A stretch of 15,620 nucleotides of DNA from JBGTCY01 sp041748615 (GTDB taxonomy: Bacteria; Bacteroidota; Bacteroidia; Chitinophagales; CAIOSU01): positions 1-15,620 of the forward strand of contig JBGTCY010000104.1 in NCBI GenBank assembly GCA_041748615.1, read 5' to 3'. A program made the position numbers and the translations under genes. Shown one piece after another: positions 1 to 7,898 of the stretch; positions within the stretch are counted from its first letter, which is position 1; each line of letters opens with the position of its first letter. The notes under the pieces were generated by a model. It was given only the letters and a program-made list of their open reading frames with translations. It had not been told where the DNA came from and did no database searches.

Positions 1-29
1 TTATATTACTAACCAAAGCGTCTGAGATT

Positions 30-1373
30 ATGAGGGGATGGATCACGCGGGGATGGACGGCTATTGCTGTATTTACCCTATTAACAACAAGTAAGTACGG
101 GTTTGCCCAGGCGGGCCCGTTCCAGGTGGGAAGAGTTCAAACATTCACCACCTTTTTTCATGATTATGAGGCAATGGGTATTAACCCTGCCAACATCGCG
201 TCACACAAGAGTGACAACAAAAAGTTTTCAATCGGTTTATTGTCAGGTGGGTTCCTGTTTCATTCAGGCGGTATCAAGCGTAGCCTGCTGCATGGCGGCA
301 GTCGCACTAACCTGAGTATCGGAGGGTTTTCACTGAATGATGTGTTGCACAACCGCAACGCGGTGAACGTGGACAATACCATTATCGGTTTTAATGTCAA
401 CACGCCAAAGACGGGGAGTTTCGCCTTCAGCGTGAGGAGCAACGTCTATTTTGACATGGAGTTGCGCGGTATCTTCCGCGAGATGGATTATTCCAACGCG
501 GATTTGGGCAGTTTGCCGGACATCATTTCGCAAACCATCGAGGAAAATCCGGGGATGATGAACAACCGTGAGATGAGTTATCTGCGGATGAATGCTATCA
601 ATGAGGTGAGCCTTGGCTACAGCAAGTGTATTTTGAATCAAACCAAAGTGCAACTGTTCGTTGGCGGTGCCGCTAAATATGTGATGGGAATGATGGATAT
701 GGGAATGCAATTCAACGGTCAGGAAGTGGCGGGCGTCTATGCCCTGTCATCATTGATACCGGATGAGTGGGAAGAAAATAATTACCTGGCGCAAACAAAA
801 AGCGATAAAAAATTCGGACATGGCGCGGGCGCAAACCTTGGCGTTTCGATGAAAACGCAAAAATTCAGAGCCGGTGTTTCCGTCATTGATTTGGGTTTTA
901 TCCGCTGGCCCTCCAAACATCTTTACTTCACCAACCAGGATGTGTTGATGGAAGTGGTAAACGAACTGGATGCTGAAGTGGTGGTGAATAACATGTTGAG
1001 CGATTTTCAACGCACAGAGGATGGCATGGAAATGCTACCGGCAAGAATCATCGTGGGTGGCAGTTTTGAAGCGCATCGTTATATTCACTTCTACTTAGAT
1101 GTCATGGCGCCTATCGTCAGCGCGCCACGCTCGATGGAAAATCCGACTATCGGTATCGGTACACGGCTTTCAATAAAAGATGCCATCGTATTAAGAGCAG
1201 GACCGACATTAACGAACAGAAAATTAATCACCCTGCCGATGTACCTCAGTTTTTTCGGTGGCAAATACAAGTCATTTGAAATGAGTTTCGGCTCGTCAGA
1301 CTTCCTGAGTTTCTTCCTTGCCCGCAGGGATTACCTGCAAATGGACATGGCGCTGATGAAGTTTCATTTTTAA
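30..1373 (+). CDS. DUF5723-family outer-membrane beta-barrel protein
   Basis: This 447-aa protein has a signal peptide (residues 1 to about 26, hydrophobic core AIAVFTLLTT, likely cut after GFA). The mature part is rich in alternating, aromatic and glycine-rich beta strands and ends in phenylalanine (MKFHF), as outer-membrane barrels often do. Two segments resemble the DUF5723 family of Bacteroidota: GINPANIA at residues 50-57 near the N-terminus and VIDLGFIRW around 285-293. DUF5723 proteins are predicted outer-membrane or surface proteins of unknown function, distantly like the PorV/PorQ/FadL-type barrels. The ATG at 30 puts the signal peptide directly at the N-terminus, so the start is well supported. 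Only 29 upstream bases are visible, so the promoter and any operon partner to the left cannot be judged. It converges on the substrate-binding protein gene. The family assignment is from memory of its motifs; the barrel prediction is inference. Confidence 0.75.
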   Translation: MRGWITRGWTAIAVFTLLTTSKYGFAQAGPFQVGRVQTFTTFFHDYEAMGINPANIASHKSDNKKFSIGLLSGGFLFHSGGIKRSLLHGGSRTNLSIGGFSLNDVLHNRNAVNVDNTIIGFNVNTPKTGSFAFSVRSNVYFDMELRGIFREMDYSNADLGSLPDIISQTIEENPGMMNNREMSYLRMNAINEVSLGYSKCILNQTKVQLFVGGAAKYVMGMMDMGMQFNGQEVAGVYALSSLIPDEWEENNYLAQTKSDKKFGHGAGANLGVSMKTQKFRAGVSVIDLGFIRWPSKHLYFTNQDVLMEVVNELDAEVVVNNMLSDFQRTEDGMEMLPARIIVGGSFEAHRYIHFYLDVMAPIVSAPRSMENPTIGIGTRLSIKDAIVLRAGPTLTNRKLITLPMYLSFFGGKYKSFEMSFGSSDFLSFFLARRDYLQMDMALMKFHF

Positions 1374-1387
1374 GAAACAGTGAAAAC

Positions 1388-1404
1388 CACCAATGAAATT
1401 GGTG
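1388..1404. terminator. Small hairpin between convergent genes, possible weak terminator
   Basis: A perfect 7-bp stem (CACCAAT / ATTGGTG) with a 3-base GAA loop lies in the 49-base gap between two converging stop codons. Read on the minus strand it is followed by GTTTTCACTGTTTC, a poor U-tract; on the plus strand there is no U-tract. The 3' arm can instead pair in a second small hairpin (GGTG AAT CACC). The position suits transcription termination, but the stem is short and no energy was computed. Confidence 0.35.
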
Positions 1405-1422
1405 AATCACCATTTGCCATGA

Positions 1423-3258
1423 TTATTGATTTTCAGGCTTGAAAAAGACTTCTCGGTATTTGCGAAACTCCATCGCATTTTGCGGAAAATCCTGTACGCG
1501 GGGTTGCAGCAGACGATGGTCTTTGTAATAATAAATAGGCATGATGGCGGCATCATCCATCATCACCTGGTCAACTTGCGCGTAAAGTTCAAACCGTTCG
1601 GTTTCATCCAGCGTTTTTAAGGAAAGTTCAAACAAAGAATCATAAACAGCGCTGCGATATCGCACCGAATTGAGATATGCCTTGTCGCTCAGGCGTGCCG
1701 GAATGTGAACGCTGTGAAACAAGTTCAGAAAATTCTCAGGGTCCGGGTAATCCGCTATCCATCCGAGACGCCAGAATTGGGCTTTACCGGTTTCTAAGTT
1801 TTCAAGATGTTGCGCGAAAGGCAGCTTGGTGATATTGACCCGGATGTTGAGAGTTTCCTGTAACATTTTTTGCACAGCTTCCGCCACCTGCTCGTTTGTG
1901 CCGCCACCTGAGTTGATTTGCAAAGTGATTTCAGGAAAACCTTTTCCTTCCGGATAGCCAGCTTTTTTAAAATGTTCACGCGCTTTTTCAGGGCTGTGCT
2001 GATAACCTTTCACTTTTGTCGCGTCAAACTGTTTAAAGGCGGGCGGCACAATGCCGTGATAAGCCGGAATGCCGCAACCCTTAATCGTGAAATCAACAAT
2101 TTTCTGACGGTCAATCGCGTAGTTAAAAGCGATGCGCACATCTTTATTTGCAAATAAATTATCAGGATGCAGAAATCCGTAATAGAGCGTGGCAAGAGTC
2201 GGACTCACCTGCAACTGAAACTTCTGATACTCGCCTTTGAGCCTGTCATCGCGTTCAAGAATTTCATCCACCATTTCCAGCGGCAGACGATACACAAAAT
2301 CGAGATTTCCTTTTTTCAACGCGAGCAACTCTGATTTTTGTTCTTTAATAAAAGTGATTTTCACGCCATCCAAATAAGGCAGTTGATTACCGGCTGCATC
2401 CCTGCCCCAGTAGTTTGGATTCTTTTCGAGCACCACTACTTCATCTTCCCGCAACGCTTTCATTCGGAACGGACCCGTTCCAACCGCTTTAGAACGTAAG
2501 TCCGTACCGTATTTTTCCAAGGCTTCCTTCGGGAACACCTCGGTAAATGGCAGCGCCAGCATTTGCAAAAAACCGGCAAACGGGCGATTCAATTCGATGC
2601 TCAGTGTGTAATCATCAACCACCTCAATGCCTTCTACTTTTTCCGGAACTATCGCAATCACCCCGGCATGATTGATTTCAAGGTCATTGATGCGCGCCAG
2701 CACCGAAAGATGGTTTTCGTCTTTGGTATTCGCGGGAAAACCTGCCGCTGATTTTTTCAGATTCGCATATTCACGGGAATAATAATGTTCATCCGCCCCC
2801 TTCACCCTGTTTTTAAAAACCCAAAATCCCTGGTTGCTGACATCGGGCGTGCAAAGCAGTTTCAGACAATATTCAAAATCACGGGCGGTGACTTCCCTGC
2901 CTTTACCTTCGGGAAAGCAAGGGTCATCATGAAAAAAAACTCCTTTACGCAAGTGAAATGTATAGATGGTTCCCGTTTCATCTAATTCCCAATTTTCCGC
3001 AATGCAGGGTTTGACGGTCAAGTCTTTTTGTTCAAAAGTGACCAACCCTTCATAAATCTGGTTGGTAATGCGGTGGCTGCTTACCTCCGTTACATTCAGC
3101 GGAAAAAGGCTGCGGAAAAATTCCACTTCATTGACCTTTAAAACTCCGCCATAATATTTTCCTCCTTCAGTGGGCGTTAATTTTTCGGCATCCGCTTTTC
3201 CATTGTTACAGGAAACCCAAAGGCAGGCGGCAAAAAGACAGGATATAATCAGCTTCAT
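1423..3258 (-). CDS. Oligopeptide/dipeptide-type ABC transporter substrate-binding lipoprotein (SBP_bac_5 family)
   Basis: This 611-aa protein is a family 5 extracellular solute-binding protein (OppA/DppA-like), which captures peptides or similar solutes for an ABC importer. Family signatures, numbered from the chosen start, are VGTGPFRM at about 259-266, NPNYWG at 280-285, NKDVRIAFNYAIDR at 371-384 and GWIADYPDPENF at 499-510. The N-terminus has a lipoprotein-type signal peptide (MKLIISCLFAACLWVSCNNG) with Cys17 the likely lipidated residue; the box is loose, as is usual in Bacteroidota. I chose the ATG at 3258 because the signal peptide begins there; an in-frame ATG at 3378 would add 40 polar residues ahead of it. 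The length is somewhat above the usual 500-550 aa, partly from an extra stretch around residues 150-205. No permease or ATPase gene is adjacent, so it is an orphan here, and its ligand cannot be told. Confidence 0.9.
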   Translation of the reverse strand: MKLIISCLFAACLWVSCNNGKADAEKLTPTEGGKYYGGVLKVNEVEFFRSLFPLNVTEVSSHRITNQIYEGLVTFEQKDLTVKPCIAENWELDETGTIYTFHLRKGVFFHDDPCFPEGKGREVTARDFEYCLKLLCTPDVSNQGFWVFKNRVKGADEHYYSREYANLKKSAAGFPANTKDENHLSVLARINDLEINHAGVIAIVPEKVEGIEVVDDYTLSIELNRPFAGFLQMLALPFTEVFPKEALEKYGTDLRSKAVGTGPFRMKALREDEVVVLEKNPNYWGRDAAGNQLPYLDGVKITFIKEQKSELLALKKGNLDFVYRLPLEMVDEILERDDRLKGEYQKFQLQVSPTLATLYYGFLHPDNLFANKDVRIAFNYAIDRQKIVDFTIKGCGIPAYHGIVPPAFKQFDATKVKGYQHSPEKAREHFKKAGYPEGKGFPEITLQINSGGGTNEQVAEAVQKMLQETLNIRVNITKLPFAQHLENLETGKAQFWRLGWIADYPDPENFLNLFHSVHIPARLSDKAYLNSVRYRSAVYDSLFELSLKTLDETERFELYAQVDQVMMDDAAIMPIYYYKDHRLLQPRVQDFPQNAMEFRKYREVFFKPENQ

Positions 3259-3461
3259 GTTTGATTTTTTTATTACTGGCGAAGATAAGGAATGAATTCG
3301 CTGGCTGTGAATTTTTTGTACAAAACAAGGTTCCATGTTGTGTGCATCATTTATAATCAGTCTGTTGAAATCCATCATTAATGTCCACTTCTTTGTCTGT
3401 TAAATTTATACCCCAACTGAATATTTAAACTTTTCTCTTTATTTATCGTTCAATCAAGGTC
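3259..3461. promoter_or_regulatory. Divergent intergenic region with a 12-bp perfect palindrome
   Basis: This 203-base gap separates the divergent starts of the substrate-binding lipoprotein (-) and the DUF5686 gene (+), so it should hold both promoters. I could not place a convincing Bacteroidota promoter (TTTG, about 19 bases, TAnnTTTG); TATCTTCG on the minus strand near the lipoprotein start is one mismatch from the -7 element but has no partner at the right distance. A perfect palindrome TTTTGTACAAAA lies at 3314-3325, about 55 bases upstream of the lipoprotein start, and could be an operator. No Shine-Dalgarno sequence precedes either start. Confidence 0.4.
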
Positions 3462-5945
3462 GTGAAGCTATTGATAATGGCAGGGCATTCATATTTTTAT
3501 TTTGCTGCATTGGCGGCTTGTGTCTGCTTTTGCCCGCTCACAACTGAAGCACAATCCTACCGCATTCAGGGGCGAGTGATTGATGCCGTATCAACCGAAC
3601 CGATTCCGTTTGTCAATATTTACCTTGACGGAAAAACAACCGGTACGATTACCAACCTCGAAGGATATTTTTCTTTTGAAAGCCCTATTTACGCGGATTC
3701 GTTAGTCGCGTCAAGTCTTGGTTATGAATTGATAAAAAAGCCTTTAAAAAACGCTATCGAGCAAACCATCAATTTTCAAATGGAACGGGCAGAAGTGAGT
3801 TTGCAGGAAATCGTTATTCGACCAACAGAAAATCCGGCACACGCGCTGTTGCGCAACATCATTAAAAACAAACCCCGCAACAGCAACCGCACGCTGGAGA
3901 ATTACAATTATGAGTCTTACAACAAGGTGGAGTTGGATTTATATGACTGGAACCGAAAATTTCAGGACAGGAAAGTGATGCGCCCATTTCAGTTTGTTTT
4001 CGAACGCATTGATAGCATCACTGAGGACAAACCTTTTTTGCCGGTGTTCCTTACCGAAACCTTGTCCGATTATTATTATCGCAGTAATCCCCGGCAGCAG
4101 CGTGAAATCATTAAAGCCTCCAAGCAATCCGGTTTAGAGAGTGAAAGTCTTTCTCAATTTCTCGGTTCCATGTACCAGGAAGTAAATGTATATGACAACT
4201 GGCTCACGCTTTTTTATAAAAACTTCACTAGTCCGATAAATGACAACGGGCTGACTTTTTACAATTACTACCTCGTGGACAGCGCTTACATTGACGGATG
4301 GTGGTGCTACAAGATGACTTTTTCTCCGAAAACAAAAGGCGCGTTCACCTTCCTGGGCGACATGTGGGTGGCGGATTCCACCTTCGCGGTGAAACAGGTG
4401 AGCATGGAAGTATCAGACCATGTGAATGTGAATTTCATTGACAAAATCAGTGTCTATCAGCAATTCGCGCGGGTGAGCGACACGTTGTGGATGCTTGCGA
4501 AAGACAAAATTGTAGTGCGCTTTAAAATGACGGAAAATATGATTGGCGTCATCGGCAGGAAAACCGCTTCATTCAGAAATTTTGAAATCAACCGCCCGGA
4601 TATTGAAAATTTCTTCGCGACAAGAGTGGATATCGTGGTTGATGAACAAGCGTTTAAAATGGATGAAATTTATTGGAAAGAAAACCGTCATGAGGAATTA
4701 ACGCTGAACGAAACCGGTGTGTATGAAATGGTGGATTCGCTGAAAAATACCAAAGCATTTCAAACGTGGGTGGATGTTTTTCAAATGGTGGCAACCGGCT
4801 ATTATCCACTTGGAAAAATAGAAATCGGACCGATTCTTTCGGTTTATAGCCCGAATGTGGTGGAAGGGCATCGTTTTAAATTCGGCATTCGCACCACCGG
4901 AAAAATGAGCGAACGGGTGAGGCTTGGCGCTTATGGCGCTTATGGGTTATGGGACAAACAATTCAAATACGGTGGTGATATTCTGGTGGTGATTAAAAAA
5001 GACCCGCGACACATTATCGGAGCGGATTTTATGAACGACCTGACGCTGCGCAGCAACAGCCCCGCTCAGTTCACACAAGATAATTTACTCACCGGCTACG
5101 TCAGACGTAACGTACCTCAAAAACTGAGTTACATCCGACAGGGAACCGTCTATTATGAAAAGGAATGGAAGATTGGATATTCCAACCGCATCTCGCTGCA
5201 ACACCGGAATCTGACGCCTCAGTTTCCGTTTCAATACCTGGCTAAAAACGATAATTCATTTCCGGACACCGCCACCGCTATTGTCACCACGGAAGCGACA
5301 TTCAGAGCGCGATTTGCCTACCGGGAAAAATATATTAACAGTGATTTCACGCGCATCAGTCTCGGCACCAAATATCCGACCTTGTTGTTGTGGTACACCC
5401 TCGGATTGAGCGACATCATCGGCAGCGAATTCAACTATCATAAAGTAGAGATGGCATTACTGGATAACTTTCCCGTCAATCCCATCGGCAGGTTTTACCT
5501 GACGCTCACAGGCGGCAAAGTGATTGGAAGTCTGCCTTACCTGCTGCTGAATGTGCATCAGGGCAATGAAACATTTTTCTACAACCGCTACGCGTTTAAC
5601 ATGATGAATGAATTCGAATTTGTGACGGATTTATATGCTGCACTCCAGGTCAGGCATCATTTTGAAGGATTTTTTCTGAATAAAATACCCGGCATCCGCA
5701 AGCTGAAATGGCGCGAAATCATTTTTGCCAATGCCCTTATCGGCACAATGACCGATGAAAATAAATCGGCAAACGCACTGAATACTTTCATCATTCCTTT
5801 TCCAAAACCTTACACGGAAGTTGGTTTCGGTATCGAAAATATTTTCAGACTCTTCGAAGTGGATGTTCTCTGGCGGCTCACCTACCGTGATGCGCCCATG
5901 ATTGCGAAATGGGGGTTGCGGTTTGGGATGAAAGTGGAGTTTTAG
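3462..5945 (+). CDS. DUF5686 family outer-membrane protein with carboxypeptidase regulatory-like domain
   Basis: This 827-aa protein has the layout of DUF5686 proteins, which are large predicted outer-membrane proteins of Bacteroidota without a known substrate. After a signal peptide (residues 1-30, ending TTEA before Q31) comes a CarboxypepD_reg-like beta-sandwich at about 33-110 (IQGRVIDAVSTEPIPFVNIY, then GTITNLEGYFSFES). This domain is common at the N-terminus of TonB-dependent and related receptors. The family hallmark SLQEIVIRPTENPAHALLRN follows at about 113-132. The rest is a long beta-rich region likely to form a barrel, ending in FGMKVEF with a terminal Phe. The start is GTG at 3462; an ATG at 3477 is the alternative. 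I prefer the GTG because it supplies a lysine in the signal peptide's n-region, which the shorter form lacks. No TonB box or plug domain is visible, so it is probably not a classical TonB-dependent receptor. Confidence 0.85.
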   Translation: MKLLIMAGHSYFYFAALAACVCFCPLTTEAQSYRIQGRVIDAVSTEPIPFVNIYLDGKTTGTITNLEGYFSFESPIYADSLVASSLGYELIKKPLKNAIEQTINFQMERAEVSLQEIVIRPTENPAHALLRNIIKNKPRNSNRTLENYNYESYNKVELDLYDWNRKFQDRKVMRPFQFVFERIDSITEDKPFLPVFLTETLSDYYYRSNPRQQREIIKASKQSGLESESLSQFLGSMYQEVNVYDNWLTLFYKNFTSPINDNGLTFYNYYLVDSAYIDGWWCYKMTFSPKTKGAFTFLGDMWVADSTFAVKQVSMEVSDHVNVNFIDKISVYQQFARVSDTLWMLAKDKIVVRFKMTENMIGVIGRKTASFRNFEINRPDIENFFATRVDIVVDEQAFKMDEIYWKENRHEELTLNETGVYEMVDSLKNTKAFQTWVDVFQMVATGYYPLGKIEIGPILSVYSPNVVEGHRFKFGIRTTGKMSERVRLGAYGAYGLWDKQFKYGGDILVVIKKDPRHIIGADFMNDLTLRSNSPAQFTQDNLLTGYVRRNVPQKLSYIRQGTVYYEKEWKIGYSNRISLQHRNLTPQFPFQYLAKNDNSFPDTATAIVTTEATFRARFAYREKYINSDFTRISLGTKYPTLLLWYTLGLSDIIGSEFNYHKVEMALLDNFPVNPIGRFYLTLTGGKVIGSLPYLLLNVHQGNETFFYNRYAFNMMNEFEFVTDLYAALQVRHHFEGFFLNKIPGIRKLKWREIIFANALIGTMTDENKSANALNTFIIPFPKPYTEVGFGIENIFRLFEVDVLWRLTYRDAPMIAKWGLRFGMKVEF

Positions 5946-5997
5946 AATATTTGTGCAGTTGCCCGGCTATCAAGTTTATTTTTCTGCAACAAAACAA
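5946..5997. other. Short gap between convergent stop codons
   Basis: Fifty-two bases separate the stop codons of the DUF5686 gene and the minus-strand GT-C gene. An imperfect pairing TGCAG / CTGCA with a loop of more than 25 bases is present, followed by no clear U-tract, so I do not call a terminator. Nothing else is recognisable. Confidence 0.5.
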
Positions 5998-7782
5998 TCA
6001 CCTGCTCTCAACACAAGCGGATAATTTCAATTCATGCAACAGCAAATTATCCGGACCGATATTCCAGATGTACGCGCTGATATTGGCTTCTTCGTGCCAG
6101 TCTGTTTCAAATTCAAACCGGAACGGTTGCCAGACATTCACCGAAGTCAACTGTTGCAATCTGATACCCCGCCAAAAGAGATTTTCCCCGTTTTTTTCAA
6201 TGGTAACAACCAAACGGGCATAATCCCAGTCGCCATACTTTTCAGATAATTGCAGGTAACTGCCTTCCGCGACTAACCAGACTTTTTTACTTTTCGTGTT
6301 TTGGTTTATGCCGGTGTGGTAACTCACGCCAACACAAAATTCCATTTCCCGATTGCAGAGCGCTCCCCATGTATCCTGAACAAACATGGCATCATCTCCC
6401 GGCTCAGTCAAACATTCACCCAGTGTCACACAGTCGAATGTTTTATTCTTCGGCATTTCAAATTCGTTATCCAAAAACTGATAGCGCATTTTGTCCGGTT
6501 TTGTTTCACCAAACACTTTCCAGTAATATTTTTTTGTGGTTTCATCTAACGGGATGATGCGTTGTTCATATTGCCAGATTTGAAAAAGATTCAACGCGGA
6601 AAGAAAAATCGCAAGCAGGATGAAAACGGTTTTTACTAAATCATTTTTTTGAAGGATAAAATAAACCGCTGCCGTGAATGAAATGAGCGCCACCGGATAC
6701 GACTGTACCAACGCGCGCATTCCGAAACTGGAAGTGTACCACCACATGGGCCAGGCGAAAACCAAGTAGATATTCAGCAGAAAAAAAATCAGTGTCGCAT
6801 AAAACCAATTGCTTTTCCGGAATAACGGAACGAAGAATCCCGCGACTGACAACAGCATGACCGGAGTATAGACAAACCATCCTTTTCGGTAGCTGAACAA
6901 GCCATCAATGACATGAGGACGCAGCCAATCCGGTGAGAAGGGATACGGATTATACAGCCATTGACCGGTCGCGGATTTCCATAGCAATAATTGTGGAATC
7001 AGCATCAGAACCATCGTGATTCCCGCCACGACAAAATGAACGGGAAACTTCCAGGCAGGTTTGCCTTTTGACCATCCGTAGATGAGCGGAATCAGGATGC
7101 AGATGATTTCGCTCGGTCTTGACAAAGTCAGGATTCCGGCAGATAACCCGATGAGAAATGCTGTGAACAACGAAGGTTTTTCAAAGAAGCGCCAGGTCAG
7201 CCAGAGTAATAAACTGTAAATGAAAAACAACTGCGCATGAGGGGAAGCGGGCAACGAAATGACATAGTAGGCATAATTGCTCGCGAAAAGAAAAATCATC
7301 AGCGCCCAAAAAGCGCTACGCTGATTAAATATTTTTGTCAGGAGTTGAGCAAGCAGCAGCAGTCCAAAAAAACCATACACCAATGCTCCCGTGATGATAC
7401 TCCATTGATAAGGTGGGGATAGTCCATCGTCAGGATAGGCGGTGATTTTCGCGATGCCGTCAGCAACAAGATAAAAAGGCAGATACATTAATGACATCCC
7501 ATAGAGGTAGGTGGGTGTCCATTTGTCAATCGGGCTTTTGTGAATCTGGTAAATATTGGCTGAGAAGCGATAACGCTCATGATGCTCCTTCACAAAATTG
7601 TATTCTTCCCAATCTGCATATTTCAAAAATGCCGGAAGGTAGAGGTAATAGCCATAAGCATCCCAAGTGATGACTTTTCCTTCGGTGCGGTGAATATGAT
7701 AAAAAACGGAAATTGCTGAAACAACCGCCCAAAGGACGCTGAGAGAAACCGGCAGGAAAATTTTGCGAAAACACTTCATCAT
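5998..7782 (-). CDS. Polytopic GT-C-like glycosyltransferase with C-terminal soluble domain (paralogue of the protein at 10819-12729)
   Basis: This integral membrane protein of 594 aa has about 10 hydrophobic segments, then a soluble domain of about 160 residues. The layout resembles GT-C fold glycosyltransferases (GT39/PMT-like), which use lipid-phosphate sugars at the outer face of the inner membrane. The first periplasmic loop carries WDAYGYYLYLPAF; its Asp (about residue 41) sits where the GT-C catalytic acid is expected. Further marks are LSRPSE (about 220), SYRKGWFVYTP (about 298-307) and a WWY..SFGMRA segment (about 347-357). The C-terminal part (about 435-594) is beta-rich, with DNEFEMP at its start and ARLVVTIEKNG..FWRGI later, and looks like a jelly-roll or carbohydrate-binding fold. 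The start is the ATG at 7782 (or the adjacent ATG at 7779); the open frame extends to a TTG at 7845, but those 21 residues precede the first membrane helix and look spurious. No acceptor or donor sugar can be deduced. Confidence 0.7.
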   Translation of the reverse strand: MMKCFRKIFLPVSLSVLWAVVSAISVFYHIHRTEGKVITWDAYGYYLYLPAFLKYADWEEYNFVKEHHERYRFSANIYQIHKSPIDKWTPTYLYGMSLMYLPFYLVADGIAKITAYPDDGLSPPYQWSIITGALVYGFFGLLLLAQLLTKIFNQRSAFWALMIFLFASNYAYYVISLPASPHAQLFFIYSLLLWLTWRFFEKPSLFTAFLIGLSAGILTLSRPSEIICILIPLIYGWSKGKPAWKFPVHFVVAGITMVLMLIPQLLLWKSATGQWLYNPYPFSPDWLRPHVIDGLFSYRKGWFVYTPVMLLSVAGFFVPLFRKSNWFYATLIFFLLNIYLVFAWPMWWYTSSFGMRALVQSYPVALISFTAAVYFILQKNDLVKTVFILLAIFLSALNLFQIWQYEQRIIPLDETTKKYYWKVFGETKPDKMRYQFLDNEFEMPKNKTFDCVTLGECLTEPGDDAMFVQDTWGALCNREMEFCVGVSYHTGINQNTKSKKVWLVAEGSYLQLSEKYGDWDYARLVVTIEKNGENLFWRGIRLQQLTSVNVWQPFRFEFETDWHEEANISAYIWNIGPDNLLLHELKLSACVESR

Positions 7783-7898
7783 GTAATTAATGAGGCAGGA
7801 AGCTAAGGTAGTGATAAAAGTCTTTTCTGTAGCTTTGTTTGCCAATCAAATTGCCTGAAGGTAAATGAAAAAGGAATTGAAAAATTCCATGTTCACGC
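7783..7898. promoter_or_regulatory. Divergent promoter region of the GT-C and YfhO genes, with a leader hairpin
   Basis: This 116-base gap lies between divergent starts and should hold both promoters. I found no strong -33/-7 pair. A hairpin with a 6-bp stem (GGAATT / AATTCC) and a GAAA loop lies at 7873-7888 and ends 10 bases before the YfhO ATG. It could form in the YfhO mRNA leader, but it is short and AT-rich. Confidence 0.35.

Noticed and set aside
3259..3378. N-terminal 40-residue extension of the substrate-binding protein from an upstream ATG
   Set aside because: The extension is polar and lies ahead of an intact lipoprotein signal peptide that starts with its own ATG at 3258.
5909..6223. 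104-codon plus-strand open frame across the convergent junction
   Set aside because: It overlaps the ends of two real genes, has no recognisable domain and has an unlikely composition.
7783..7845. N-terminal extension of the 594-aa GT-C protein from a TTG
   Set aside because: Two ATG codons (7782, 7779) sit directly before the first membrane helix; the added 21 residues have no role that I can see.
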